A stretch of DNA of 64,000 bases from Sphingomonas soli NBRC 100801 (lineage in GTDB: Bacteria; Pseudomonadota; Alphaproteobacteria; Sphingomonadales; Sphingomonadaceae). Positions within the stretch are counted from its first letter, which is position 1. Each line of letters begins with the position of its first letter. Below the pieces are notes generated by a model. The model was not told where the DNA came from. It did not search any database and was given only the letters and a program-made list of their open reading frames with translations. The stretch covers positions 284,358 to 348,357 of the forward strand of contig NZ_BCTZ01000009.1 of assembly GCF_001591025.1 (NCBI RefSeq), read 5' to 3'. Position numbers and translations under genes: made by a program. Below, piece by piece: positions 47,956 to 57,142 of this stretch.

Positions 47956-50188
47956 GGCCCCGCAATTCCTGGACCGCGCGCAGCACGCGCTCGGGCGTGG
48001 CGGGGGCATCGAGCCGGGGCAGCCCCTTGCCCGGCGCGGCCGCCGCAACGGCAGCAGTGAGCGCGGAAAAGACCGAGATCGCGAGCATGAAGGGCGGCTC
48101 GCCTACCGCCTTGGAGCGGTGGATCGTCGGCTCGACATTCTCGCCGCGGTCCCAGATCGCGATCTCCATACGGGCGGGGCGATCATTGGCGGTGGGGATC
48201 TTGTAGGTGGACGGCGCATGCGTGAGCAGCCGCCCGCGCGCATCGTACACCAGCTCCTCGGTGGTCAGCCAGCCCATCCCCTGGATGAACGCCCCTTCGA
48301 TCTGGCCCAGATCGATCGCCGGGTTGAGCGAGCGCCCGGCATCGTGGAGGATATCGACCGCGACGACGCGATGCTCGCCGGTAAGCGTATCGATCACGAC
48401 TTCGCTCAATGCCGCGCCATAAGCGAAATAGAGGAAGGGCCGCCCGCTATGGCTGGGCCGGTCATATTCGATGTGCGGCGTCTTGTAGAAGCCGGTGGCG
48501 GCCAGCGACACGCGCGCCAGATGCGCGCGGCGGCAAAGCTCGTCGAAGCTCCATCCGGCGGACTCGGGCTGGGTCGCGGCAAACGCATCGAGCCGCTCGC
48601 GGATCACGGTAGCGGCGTTGAACGCTGCCATGCCGTTCAGGTCCGCGCCCGAAGAAGCCGCCGTGGCCGAGGTGTTGGGCACCTTGTCGGTCCGCGTCGC
48701 CGATACCTTCACCCGATCCATCGACACGCCGAACACGTCCGCAACGACTTGCGCGACCTTGGTGTGCAGCCCCTGCCCCATCTCGGTGCCGCCATGGTTC
48801 AGATGGATCGATCCATCGGCATAGACCAGCACCAGCGCGCCCGCCTGGTTGAGATGGGTGGTGGTGAAGCTGATCCCGAACTTGACCGGGGTAAGCGCCA
48901 GCCCGCGCTTGAGCACATTGTGGCTGGCGTTGAACGCATCGACCGCAGCCCGGCGCTCGGCATAGCCGGTGCGCGCGGCAAGATCGGCAATGATCGCGGG
49001 CGCGACATTGTCCGCCACGGTCATGCGATAGGGCGTCAGGTCGCGTCCCGGTCCGTAAAGGTTCGCCCGCCGCACTTCGAGCGGATCACGGCCCAGATGC
49101 GCCGCGATCGCGTCCATCACGCGCTCGATCGCCAGCATTCCCTGTGGCCCGCCAAAGCCGCGAAACGCCGTGTTCGACACGGTATGCGTCTTCAGCCGGT
49201 GCGAGACGATCTCGACCGCCGGGAGGAAATAGCAATTATCGGCGTGGAACATCGCCCGATCGTTGATCGCGGGCGAAAGATCGGTGGTGGCCCCGCAGCG
49301 GGACGCCATCTCAATGCGGATGCCCCGGATCACCCCATCCGCGTCGAAGCCGACATCATATGCGGCGCTGAAGTCGTGCCGCTTGCCGGTCAGCATCATA
49401 TCGTCGTCCCGATCGGCGCGGAACTTGGCAGGGCGTCCGGTCTTGGCCGCGACCAATGCACAGGCGGCGGCAAAGGGGGCGGCCTGGGTTTCCTTGCCGC
49501 CGAATGCGCCGCCCATCCGGCGGACCTCGACGGTGATTTCGGCATGACTGCGGCCAAGCAGATGCGCGACGAGATGCTGGATCTCGCTCGGATGCTGGGT
49601 GGAAGAGAGGATGTGGAGCTGGCCCTGCTCGCCTGGGGTGGCGAGCGCGACCTGCCCCTCCAGATAGAAATGCTCCTGCCCGCCCATTTCGAGCGAACCC
49701 GATATGCGATGTGGTGCGGCGGCGAGCGCGGCATCGGCATCTCCGCGTGCCATGCGCTGGCTCGCCTCGATCTGCGATCCCGCCGCCCGGGCATCGTCGA
49801 TGGTGACCAAAGCGGGCAGCGGCTCGGTGACCGCCTTGCCCAGTCGCGCGGCGCGGCGCGCGGCCTGGGTGCTGGTCGCCGCGACGAGGAACAGGGGCTG
49901 GCCCGGATAGAGGATTTCGCCATCGGCGAGCAGGCGATCGTCATGGACGACCGGGCCGATATTGTTCTCGCCCGGAATGTCGGCGGCGGTGAACACCGCG
50001 ACCACGCCCGGCGCGGCGCGTACCGCCTCAAGGTCGAGCGACACGAGCTTCGCGTGCCCATCGGTGGCGAGGCCGAAGGCGAGATGGAGCAGGCCCGGCG
50101 TTTCGACGATATCGTCGATATAGGTCGCCGCGCCCGAGACATGGAGCCGGGCGCTTTCGTGCGCGAGCGGCTGATGCACCTCAGCCAT
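47945..50188 (-). CDS. xdhB: Xanthine dehydrogenase, molybdopterin-binding subunit
   Basis: This 747-residue large subunit oxidises hypoxanthine and xanthine to urate at a molybdenum centre. It starts MAEVHQPLAHESARLHVSGA. It shows VRRMGGAFGGKETQAAPFAA, RGFGGPQGMLAIERVMD and, near the end, SKAVGEPPFMLAISVFSAL with the catalytic glutamate. Length matches two-subunit bacterial enzymes. It overlaps xdhA by 8 bp; xdhC follows. Confidence 0.98.
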   Translation of the reverse strand: MAEVHQPLAHESARLHVSGAATYIDDIVETPGLLHLAFGLATDGHAKLVSLDLEAVRAAPGVVAVFTAADIPGENNIGPVVHDDRLLADGEILYPGQPLFLVAATSTQAARRAARLGKAVTEPLPALVTIDDARAAGSQIEASQRMARGDADAALAAAPHRISGSLEMGGQEHFYLEGQVALATPGEQGQLHILSSTQHPSEIQHLVAHLLGRSHAEITVEVRRMGGAFGGKETQAAPFAAACALVAAKTGRPAKFRADRDDDMMLTGKRHDFSAAYDVGFDADGVIRGIRIEMASRCGATTDLSPAINDRAMFHADNCYFLPAVEIVSHRLKTHTVSNTAFRGFGGPQGMLAIERVMDAIAAHLGRDPLEVRRANLYGPGRDLTPYRMTVADNVAPAIIADLAARTGYAERRAAVDAFNASHNVLKRGLALTPVKFGISFTTTHLNQAGALVLVYADGSIHLNHGGTEMGQGLHTKVAQVVADVFGVSMDRVKVSATRTDKVPNTSATAASSGADLNGMAAFNAATVIRERLDAFAATQPESAGWSFDELCRRAHLARVSLAATGFYKTPHIEYDRPSHSGRPFLYFAYGAALSEVVIDTLTGEHRVVAVDILHDAGRSLNPAIDLGQIEGAFIQGMGWLTTEELVYDARGRLLTHAPSTYKIPTANDRPARMEIAIWDRGENVEPTIHRSKAVGEPPFMLAISVFSALTAAVAAAAPGKGLPRLDAPATPERVLRAVQELRGRGG

Positions 50189-51518
50189 GGCGCACGCTGA
50201 CCGGCTCCTGCTGCTCGGCCCAGATGCGGCGGAGCAGATTGGCGGCGACCGTGCGGCGATAGTCCGCCGAGGCGCGCAGATCGTCGAGCGGGGTGTAATC
50301 CTGCGCGAGCGCAATTGCCGCCGCCTCGACCGTCTCAGCGCTCCATGGCTTGCCGGTCAGCGCCGCCTCCGCACCCGGCGCGCGTGCCGGGATGCCGGCC
50401 ATCCCGCCGAACGCGATGCGCGCCTGCTGGACCACGCCGTCCGCGATATGGATGGCGAAGGCCCCGCACACGCCGGAAATGTCGCTGTCGAAGCGCTTGG
50501 AGAGCTTGACGATCCGCACCAGCGTGCCCGGCTCGGGGCGTGGCACGCGGATGCTCTCGACAAACTCGCCCGGCGCCCGGTCCTGCTTGCCATAGCTCAG
50601 GAAGAAATCCTGCAGCGCGATCGTGCGCCGCGCCGGGCCGTGCCGCAGCGTCAGTTCCGCGCCCAGCGCGATCAGGGCGGGCGGCATGTCGCCGATCGGC
50701 GAGCCATTGGCGATATTGCCGCCGATCGTTCCCGAATTGCGCACCTGCACCCCGCCGATGCGCCGGACCAGCTCGCCCAGATCGGGATGCAGCCGGGCAA
50801 GCGCCGCGCGCGCCTCCGAATAGCGGACCGCCGCGCCGAGGGTCAGCGCCTCCTCACTCTCCTCGACCCCGCGCAGATCGGCGATGTCGCCGATGAACAC
50901 CACCGGCCCCAGATCGCGGTGCTGCTTGGTCACCCATAGCCCGACATCGGTGGCCCCGGCGACGATCTGCGTTTCGGGGTGGGCCATCAGCAGATCGGCG
51001 AGTTCGTCCGCCGTTGCGGGATTGGGATTGGCGCGCGGAGGCAGGTCCTGCGGTCCCGCTTCGCCCTGCACGCCCGCCGCTTCGCCTGCGTCAAGGATCG
51101 GGCCATAGCCGGTGCAGCGGCACAGATTGCCCGCGATCACATCGCCCACGGGCACGCCCTCGGTCCCCGCGGCGCCGATGCTGCGGGCGTAGAGCGACAT
51201 GACGAATCCCGGCGTGCAAAAGCCGCATTGCGAGCCGTGCCGCGCCACCATCTCGCGCTGCACCGGATGATCGCCGCCCAGGCTTTCCACCGTCTTGAGC
51301 GCTTTGCCGTCGATCATCGGTGCGAAGAGGATGCACGCATTCACCGCGCGCCACCCCTCCCCGTCGCCGACCAACACGGTACACGCCCCGCAATCCCCCT
51401 CCGCACACCCTTCCTTCGTCCCGGTCCGGCGCAACTTGTAGCGCAGCAGATCGAGCACGGTGTCGGTCGCGCCCGCCTCAGCCTCGATCACTTCGCCGTC
51501 GAGCAGGAAGCGGATCAT
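50181..51518 (-). CDS. xdhA: Xanthine dehydrogenase, [2Fe-2S]/FAD subunit
   Basis: This 445-residue small subunit passes electrons from the molybdenum centre to FAD and NAD. The plant-type [2Fe-2S] cluster uses Cys38, 43, 46 and 62 (KEGCAEGDCGACTVLVG). The second cluster uses Cys98, 101, 133 and 135 (GSQCGFCTPGFVMS, NLCRCTGYGPIL). The FAD domain (about 165-440) has IVAGATDVGLWVTK and GTIGGNIANGSPIGDMPPAL. The start at 51518 overlaps the puuD stop (ATGA). Two-cluster plus FAD fusion is the usual XdhA form. Confidence 0.98.
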   Translation of the reverse strand: MIRFLLDGEVIEAEAGATDTVLDLLRYKLRRTGTKEGCAEGDCGACTVLVGDGEGWRAVNACILFAPMIDGKALKTVESLGGDHPVQREMVARHGSQCGFCTPGFVMSLYARSIGAAGTEGVPVGDVIAGNLCRCTGYGPILDAGEAAGVQGEAGPQDLPPRANPNPATADELADLLMAHPETQIVAGATDVGLWVTKQHRDLGPVVFIGDIADLRGVEESEEALTLGAAVRYSEARAALARLHPDLGELVRRIGGVQVRNSGTIGGNIANGSPIGDMPPALIALGAELTLRHGPARRTIALQDFFLSYGKQDRAPGEFVESIRVPRPEPGTLVRIVKLSKRFDSDISGVCGAFAIHIADGVVQQARIAFGGMAGIPARAPGAEAALTGKPWSAETVEAAAIALAQDYTPLDDLRASADYRRTVAANLLRRIWAEQQEPVSVRHG

Positions 51519-52690
51519 TTCGGCGACCCCGATGCGATCCACGCGCCGATCGTCTCGCGCTCGTCCTTGGTCATGCCCGAGACATTCCCGAGCGGCATGA
51601 CTTCGGAATCGACCGTCATCGCCTTGATCCGCGGGGCAGCGGCCTTGGCCTGTTCATAGCTGTCCAGCTTGAGGCCGAGCGGCGCAACCGGGAATTCCGG
51701 GTGGGAGGGCGTTGCGCTGTGGCACGTGGCGCAGTGCTTGACGATAAGCGGCTGAAGTTCGGCAAAGCTCACCGCCCGGGCCGCCGCCGTGCCCCCCTTT
51801 TCCATCGAAACATAGGTCACGCTGATCAGCGCCATCACCGCCGCTACCGCCATCGCGCGGCCCGTGCTCTGCTCGCGGTGACGCAGGTTGAACACGTGGC
51901 GCACCGCGACACCGGTCAGCCCCAGCAGCGCGAGCACCAGCCAGGGCCGCTCCGCGCCATAGGTCATCGGATAATGGTGGCTGATCATGATGAACAGCAC
52001 CGGCAGGGTCATGTAATTATTGTGCAGCGAGCGTTGCTTGGCGGCCGCGCCCAATGCCGGATCGGGGGTGCGCCCGGCGATCAGATCGGCGACCACCTTC
52101 TTCTGGTTCGGGATGATCACGAAGAAGACGTTGCCGACCATCACCGATCCGATGATCGCGCCGATATGCAGATAGGCACCCCGCGCCGTGAACACGCTGT
52201 TGAGCGCAAAGGCGGCGAACAACAGGCACAGGAACCAGCAGATGCCGAGCAGCTGATTGCTCGCGCCGATCGACGATCGGCACAGCCGGTCATAGGCGAT
52301 CCAGCCGAACACCAGCGACGCCAGCCCGATCGCGATCCCCTGCCACGGGCTGAGCACCGCCTTGGCGGGATCGATCAGGAAGCTCTGCGCGCCGACATAA
52401 TAGACCAGTACCAGCAGCGAAAAGCCGCTGATCCAGGTCCAATAGGCTTCCCATTTGAACCAGTGGAGCCTGTCCGGCATCTGGGCCGGGGCGACCTGAT
52501 ATTTCTGGTTATGGTAGAAGCCGCCGCCATGCACCGACCAGACTTCGCCCGACGCGTCGCCCTTTTTGGGCGGGGTCAGGTGCAGGTCGAGCCAGACGAA
52601 ATAGAAGGACGAGCCGATCCACGCGATGCCGGCGGTCAGGTGCAGCCAGCGGATCGCGAGGTTGAGCCATTCGGGGAAGTCCACGCCCAT
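51515..52690 (-). CDS. puuD: Membrane urate oxidase PuuD (urate hydroxylase with cytochrome c tail)
   Basis: This 391-residue protein oxidises urate to 5-hydroxyisourate and sends electrons to the respiratory chain instead of making hydrogen peroxide. The N-terminal part has about eight helices and family text such as WLHLTAGIAWIGSSFYFVWL then HLTPPKKGD, and NNYMTLPVLFIMISHHYP. The C-terminal part (about 300-390) is a cytochrome c domain with VKHCATCHSATPSHPEFP. The ATG at 52690 overlaps the uraH stop by one base. No soluble uricase gene is in the operon, so PuuD fills this step. Confidence 0.96.
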   Translation of the reverse strand: MGVDFPEWLNLAIRWLHLTAGIAWIGSSFYFVWLDLHLTPPKKGDASGEVWSVHGGGFYHNQKYQVAPAQMPDRLHWFKWEAYWTWISGFSLLVLVYYVGAQSFLIDPAKAVLSPWQGIAIGLASLVFGWIAYDRLCRSSIGASNQLLGICWFLCLLFAAFALNSVFTARGAYLHIGAIIGSVMVGNVFFVIIPNQKKVVADLIAGRTPDPALGAAAKQRSLHNNYMTLPVLFIMISHHYPMTYGAERPWLVLALLGLTGVAVRHVFNLRHREQSTGRAMAVAAVMALISVTYVSMEKGGTAAARAVSFAELQPLIVKHCATCHSATPSHPEFPVAPLGLKLDSYEQAKAAAPRIKAMTVDSEVMPLGNVSGMTKDERETIGAWIASGSPK

Positions 52691-53025
52691 CAACTGCCCC
52701 GGTAGGTGGAATAGCCATAAGGCGAGACGAGCAGCGGCACGTGATAATGCCCGCCATCCGCCGCGACGCCGAACTCGATCGTCACCTCATCGAGGAAAGG
52801 CGGATCGGCGAGCGCGACGCCCGCCGCGCGGAAATATTCGGCGACGGCAAAGCGCAGCGCGTAGCGTCCGGCGGCAAGCTCACCGGGCGAAAGCCCCGGG
52901 CACCGCCCGTCATTGTTGGTTATGCCCCTTGCGACTTCGCCACCGGGGCCGATCAGCGCCACCGCCATGCCCGCTGCGGGCCTGCCGTGCGTCGTGTCGA
53001 GCACATGCGTCGAAAGCGTGGTCAT
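52690..53025 (-). CDS. uraH: 5-Hydroxyisourate hydrolase (transthyretin-like)
   Basis: This 111-residue enzyme hydrolyses 5-hydroxyisourate to OHCU. It opens with LSTHVLDTTHGRPAAGMAV and ends with HYHVPLLVSPYGYSTYRGS, whose final YRGS and the histidines are the catalytic signature that separates it from transthyretin. It overlaps uraD by 4 bp (ATGA) and puuD by 1 bp, placing three consecutive pathway steps in adjacent genes. Confidence 0.98.
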   Translation of the reverse strand: MTTLSTHVLDTTHGRPAAGMAVALIGPGGEVARGITNNDGRCPGLSPGELAAGRYALRFAVAEYFRAAGVALADPPFLDEVTIEFGVAADGGHYHVPLLVSPYGYSTYRGS

Positions 53026-53447
53026 GCCTCGTCCTCCAGCCGCAGCCGGACGATCTCGCCGATCTGCTCGATCGCGGTGGCGATCTCGGTCTCGCGGTCA
53101 TTGCCCAGCCGCTGCTCCATCGCAGCGAGAATGCCGGCCTTGTCGGTCTGCCGCACGCAGATGATGAAGGGCATGTCGAACCTCGCCCGGTACGCGGCGT
53201 TGAGCGCGTGGAAGCGGTCGAACTCCGCCTGGGTCAGCCGGTCGAGCCCCGCGCTCGCCTGCTCGGCGGCGCTCGCTTCGGTCAGCGTCCCATCGACTGC
53301 GGCCTTGCCGGCCAGCTCGGGATGCGCACGGATCAGCGCCAGTTGCTCTTCTTTCGTGGCGGCATGGACGACCGCCATCAGATCGGCGTGGCTGCGGGAG
53401 GCAGCGCGGGTCTCGACCCAGGGGGAATGTTCAAACAGGGCGGTCAT
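53022..53447 (-). CDS. uraD: OHCU decarboxylase, short form
   Basis: This 141-residue protein matches OHCU decarboxylase, which makes S-allantoin from OHCU. Visible parts are LFEHSPWVETRAA, LIRAHPELAGKAA (catalytic His), LTQAEFDRFHALNAAYRARF and MPFIICVRQTDKAGILAAME, then a C-terminal arginine-bearing helix. Most relatives have about 20-25 more residues before the EHSPW segment. Here the ATG at 53447 overlaps the hpxZ stop, so the first helix is missing or shortened. The known active-site residues remain, so it is probably functional. Confidence 0.9.
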   Translation of the reverse strand: MTALFEHSPWVETRAASRSHADLMAVVHAATKEEQLALIRAHPELAGKAAVDGTLTEASAAEQASAGLDRLTQAEFDRFHALNAAYRARFDMPFIICVRQTDKAGILAAMEQRLGNDRETEIATAIEQIGEIVRLRLEDEA

Positions 53448-53824
53448 GGGGCGCTCCCCTCGATCGAGACATGCGCGGAGACGACTTTCCAGCCATCGGC
53501 GAAGCGCACCCAGCTCTGGCTCTGCCGCCCGCGCCGATCGCTGCCTTCGCGGAAGAACTCGGCATTGGCGGTGGCGAAGTCGCGGCCATAGGTGGTGATC
53601 GCGACACGACCCAGACGGCGCTGCGGCGATCCGCCGCGCCCCTTGCGAAAGGCGCGGATCTCGTCCGCCCCGTACAGCACCTCGCCGACGCCGTAGCGCA
53701 CCGTATCGGCGCTGTCGGCGAACAGCCGGTCCATCGCAGCGATGTCGTCCGCCATCAGCGCGCGCTCATATGCATGGAACGCGGCGGTGACTTCGGCGAG
53801 CGCCTGAGGATCGTTGACTGTCAT
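53444..53824 (-). CDS. hpxZ: HpxZ/AtzH-like protein (DUF3225, NTF2 fold)
   Basis: This 126-residue protein is a small SnoaL/NTF2-like domain: EVTAAFHAYERALMADDIAA at the front, then RYGVGEVLYGADEIRAFRKG and QSQSWVRFADGWKVVSAHVS. It matches HpxZ of the Klebsiella oxamate cluster and AtzH of the cyanurate pathway. AtzH-type proteins act next to amidases of the AtzE/HpxY kind. The start at 53824 overlaps the puuE stop. Its partners hpxW, hpxX and hpxY are in the same operon but upstream. Confidence 0.85.
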   Translation of the reverse strand: MTVNDPQALAEVTAAFHAYERALMADDIAAMDRLFADSADTVRYGVGEVLYGADEIRAFRKGRGGSPQRRLGRVAITTYGRDFATANAEFFREGSDRRGRQSQSWVRFADGWKVVSAHVSIEGSAP

Positions 53825-54690
53825 GCCGGATGCACCGCCAGCCAGTGCCGCGCGATATCGATCCGCCGCGCCACCCACGCATCTCCGCTAGCCAACACGT
53901 GATCGAGGAACTGCGCAACCGCGATCGAGCGACCCGGCCGCCCCGCGATGCGCCCGTGCAGGCCGATCGACATCATCCGCCCGCCCTCCTCGCGCAACTG
54001 ATCGAACGTATCGACCAGATAGCGGAAGAACTGCGTGCCCTCGGTAAAGCCATTGAGCGCGACCATCTTCATGTCGTTGGCGTCGAGGCTGTAGGGCACG
54101 ATCAACTGGCCCCCTGCATAATAAGGCACATCATCGGCATAGCTGTCGGCGTCATAGACGAAGCCGCCTTCCTCGCGCACCAGCCGCGCGGTGTTGGGCG
54201 AGGTGCGGCCCTGATACCAGCCGAGCGGACGGCTGCCGGTCAGCCGCGTGTGCAGCGCCACCGCCTCGGCGATATGCGCGCGCTCCACTTCCTCGGGCTG
54301 GTTCTGATAATCGATCCAGCGCAGCCCGTGGCTGGCGATCTCCCACTCCGCCGCGCGCATCGCCGCCACTGCCTGCGGGTTCATCTCAAGCGCCTTGGCG
54401 ACGGCGAACACGGTGACGGGCGCCCGCCGCTCGGTGAAGATACGGTGGAGCCGCCAGAACCCGGCGCGCGCGCCATATTCGTACAGGCTCTCCATCGCCA
54501 TCGCGCGGGCCGGATGGCTGGCGGCCCCGACCATGTCGGACAGGAACGCCTCGCTTCCGGCATCGCCGTTGAGCACGCTGTTTTCCGCGCCCTCCTCGTA
54601 ATTGATGACGAACTGCACCGCGACCCGCGCCCCGCCCGGCCAGCGCGCATCGGGCGGATGGGCACCATAGCCGACAAGATCGCGCGTCAT
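53821..54690 (-). CDS. puuE: Allantoinase PuuE (polysaccharide-deacetylase fold)
   Basis: This 289-residue enzyme opens allantoin to allantoate. It belongs to the cofactor-independent allantoinases of the polysaccharide deacetylase fold, not the metal amidohydrolase type. Family text includes MTRDLVGYGAHPPDARWPGG, VAVQFVINYEEGAENSVLNG, YGARAGFWRLHRIF, EIASHGLRWIDYQN and GWYQGRTSPNTARLV. Its stop overlaps the hpxZ start (ATGA), and its start overlaps the aminotransferase stop. The Klebsiella counterpart is hpxB. Confidence 0.95.
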   Translation of the reverse strand: MTRDLVGYGAHPPDARWPGGARVAVQFVINYEEGAENSVLNGDAGSEAFLSDMVGAASHPARAMAMESLYEYGARAGFWRLHRIFTERRAPVTVFAVAKALEMNPQAVAAMRAAEWEIASHGLRWIDYQNQPEEVERAHIAEAVALHTRLTGSRPLGWYQGRTSPNTARLVREEGGFVYDADSYADDVPYYAGGQLIVPYSLDANDMKMVALNGFTEGTQFFRYLVDTFDQLREEGGRMMSIGLHGRIAGRPGRSIAVAQFLDHVLASGDAWVARRIDIARHWLAVHPA

Positions 54691-55916
54691 GCGCGATAGC
54701 TCGCCAGCGCGGCATCGACGCCCGCGCCGGCCGGTGCGGCAAAGCCCTCTGCGCGAAGCACCGCTTCGAGCGCGCCCAGCGTCAGCAGCACCTTATGCTT
54801 CATAGCATTGTAGCCCATCGCGCCGATCCGCCAGATCCTGCCCTGAAGCGGGCCGAAGGCAGCGCCGATCTCGATCTCGAAATCCTCGCGCATCCGCCGG
54901 CGCACCGCCTCGCCATCCACGCCTTCGGGCACATGGATGCCGGTCACATTGGTCATGCGGAACCTGTCGTCACCAAACACGGTCAGCCCCAGCGCCCTTG
55001 CGCCCGCAGTCACCGCGCGGCCGGCCGCCGCATGGCGCGCGAAACGCGCCTCCAGCCCCTCTCCCAGCGCGACCCGGGCACATTCGCGCGCTCCGTAGAG
55101 CATCGTCGTCGCCTCGGTATGGTGATTAAGCCGCTTCTCGCTCCAATAGTCCATCACCATCGCAAGATCGAAATAGTTGGAGCCGATCCGCACGCCGCTG
55201 CCGTTCGAAATATCCGCGCGGGCGATGCCATGCTCGACATGGCGGCGCGCGAAGATGTGCTCGGCGGCACGCTCCGAAACGGTGATCGGCGAAGAGCCCG
55301 AAGGCCCGCCCAGGCACTTTTGCAAGCCGCCCGTTACCACATCCACGCCCCAGCGATCGGCGGCGATCTCCATCCCTCCGATGGTGGCGGTGGCATCGAC
55401 ATAGGACAGCGCGCCCGCCGCGCGGCACAATGCGCCAAGCCCGTCCAGCGGCTGCGCCATCGTCGTCGATGTATCGCCATGGACGCACGCCACCACTTTC
55501 GGCCCGACGCGCTCGATCACCCTGCCGATCTCGTCCATCGGCACCGTCTCGCCCCATGGCACCGAAAGCATCTCGACCTTCGCGCCGATCCGCTCGCCAA
55601 TCTCCTTGAGCAGCAGGCCGAACCGGCCGAAATCCACCACCAGCATGACGTCGCCGGGCGCGACCAGGCTGACCAGAGCAGCCTCGATCCCGGCACGCGC
55701 GGTGCCGTCCACCAGGAAGGTCCAGCGATTCTCCGTCCCGAAGATCGGGCGGTACAGCGCCATGACCTGTTCCATATAGCCGGTCATCTCGGGATCGAAC
55801 TGGCCGAGCAGATCGGCGGACATTGCGCGCAGCACGCGCGGATGCGCGTTGACCGGGCCGGGGCCCATCAGCAGGCGCTGCGGCGGATCGATCTCGCCGA
55901 AAAAGTCGGGGCTCAT
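54687..55916 (-). CDS. pucG: (S)-ureidoglycine--glyoxylate aminotransferase
   Basis: This 409-residue PLP enzyme transfers the amino group of ureidoglycine to glyoxylate, giving oxalurate and glycine. It is a class V aminotransferase: LLMGPGPVNAHPRVLRAM at the start, SYVDATATIGGMEIAADRWG, the PLP lysine in VTGGLQKCLGGPSGSSPI and RIGAMGYNAMKHKVLLTLGA near the end. The context between allantoate amidohydrolase and puuE separates it from serine- or alanine-glyoxylate aminotransferases. The start at 55916 overlaps the upstream stop. The Klebsiella counterpart is hpxJ. Confidence 0.93.
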   Translation of the reverse strand: MSPDFFGEIDPPQRLLMGPGPVNAHPRVLRAMSADLLGQFDPEMTGYMEQVMALYRPIFGTENRWTFLVDGTARAGIEAALVSLVAPGDVMLVVDFGRFGLLLKEIGERIGAKVEMLSVPWGETVPMDEIGRVIERVGPKVVACVHGDTSTTMAQPLDGLGALCRAAGALSYVDATATIGGMEIAADRWGVDVVTGGLQKCLGGPSGSSPITVSERAAEHIFARRHVEHGIARADISNGSGVRIGSNYFDLAMVMDYWSEKRLNHHTEATTMLYGARECARVALGEGLEARFARHAAAGRAVTAGARALGLTVFGDDRFRMTNVTGIHVPEGVDGEAVRRRMREDFEIEIGAAFGPLQGRIWRIGAMGYNAMKHKVLLTLGALEAVLRAEGFAAPAGAGVDAALASYRA

Positions 55917-57142
55917 AATGCGTCCAGTCGTTCGATGAAGCCGAGCATCACCCGTAGCGCGATTTCGGCGTCGGCGGGATCGGCATGTTCGGCGGGGTTG
56001 TGGCTGATGCCGCCTGCGCAGCGGATAAAGAGCATCGCGGTGGGGCAAAGCGCGGCCAGGATCATCGCATCATGCCCCGCGCCGCTGACCAGCCGGTGCG
56101 GCGCGACACCCTGCGCGACCAGAGCGGCCTCCAGCAGGTCCATCAGACGCGGATCGCAGGGGGAAGCGGCGAGGTCGTTGGTCTGCTCGCTGGTGAACCC
56201 CGTTCCGCGGTGCGCGGCGATGCCCCGAAGCGCGGTCAGGATCGCGGCGGCGGCACGGTCCCGGCGCGCCTGATCGCCCGAGCGGATATCGATCGTGAAG
56301 ACCACCTTGCCCGGCACCACATTGGGCGCGCCGGGGGCGACCTCCATCCGGCCAACCGTGGCCACCAGATCGGAAGCATCCTCGCGCGCGATCCGCTCGA
56401 TGGCGAGCACCATCTCGGCAGCGGCGGCCAGCGCGTCGCTCCGCAGCGTCATCGCGCTCGTGCCCGCATGGCCCGCCACGCCCGTTACGGTGACGATATA
56501 GCGAAGCTGCGCCGCGATCCCCGTCACCACGCCAACCGGCAGCCCCAGCGCCTCCAGCGCCGGCCCCTGCTCGATATGCGCCTCCAGATAGGCGAGCGCG
56601 CCCGGATGCCGGGCTTCGGCGAATTTCAGGTCGGAGAGCTCGAACGGCGCGAGCGCCTCGTCCAGCGAGATGCCGCGCGCGTCGGCGATATCGAGCATCC
56701 CCGGCTCCAGCGTTCCCGCCACCGCGCGGCTGGTCAGCATCGCGGTTGCGAAGCGCGATCCTTCCTCGTCGCCGAATGCATAGATCTCGATCGGGAAGCG
56801 CATCCGCCTGCCCGCCGCATGCAGCGCCGCGACCGCTTCGATCCCCAGCATCACGCCCAGCGGCCCGTCATAGCGCCCGGCGTCGCGGACGCTGTCGATA
56901 TGGCTGCCGATGATCAAGGGCGGCGCATCCGGCTCCAGCCCCTCATAGCGCCCGACCAGATTGGCCGCCGCGTCGATCCGCGTGGTCATTCCCGCTTCGA
57001 TCATCCAACCGGCGATCGCGCGCTGCGCGGCGGCGAAGGCGGGCGTAAGATAGGCGCGAAACAGCATGTCCGGCGCGTCGCTATAGGGCGCGACGCCCAG
57101 CTCGTCGCAGCGCGCGACGGCGCGTGCGCCCCCGCTCACCAT
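55913..57142 (-). CDS. allC: Allantoate amidohydrolase (M20-type metal hydrolase)
   Basis: This 409-residue enzyme hydrolyses allantoate to ureidoglycine, carbon dioxide and ammonia. Metal ligands are visible in IIGSHIDSVRDAGRYDGPLG, YAFGDEEGSRF and AHIEQGPALEALG, and GISHNPAEHADPADAEIAL near the end. The dimerisation domain sits at about 210-325. N-carbamoyl-L-amino acid hydrolases share this fold; the operon decides for allantoate. The start overlaps the hpxW stop by 7 bp. The Klebsiella counterpart is hpxK. Confidence 0.93.
   Translation of the reverse strand: MVSGGARAVARCDELGVAPYSDAPDMLFRAYLTPAFAAAQRAIAGWMIEAGMTTRIDAAANLVGRYEGLEPDAPPLIIGSHIDSVRDAGRYDGPLGVMLGIEAVAALHAAGRRMRFPIEIYAFGDEEGSRFATAMLTSRAVAGTLEPGMLDIADARGISLDEALAPFELSDLKFAEARHPGALAYLEAHIEQGPALEALGLPVGVVTGIAAQLRYIVTVTGVAGHAGTSAMTLRSDALAAAAEMVLAIERIAREDASDLVATVGRMEVAPGAPNVVPGKVVFTIDIRSGDQARRDRAAAAILTALRGIAAHRGTGFTSEQTNDLAASPCDPRLMDLLEAALVAQGVAPHRLVSGAGHDAMILAALCPTAMLFIRCAGGISHNPAEHADPADAEIALRVMLGFIERLDAL

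Noticed and set aside
47834..50200. A 788-residue plus-strand open frame across xdhB and xdhC
   Set aside because: It lies opposite two certain genes, has no known domain and is rich in Arg, Asp and Gln as antisense frames are.
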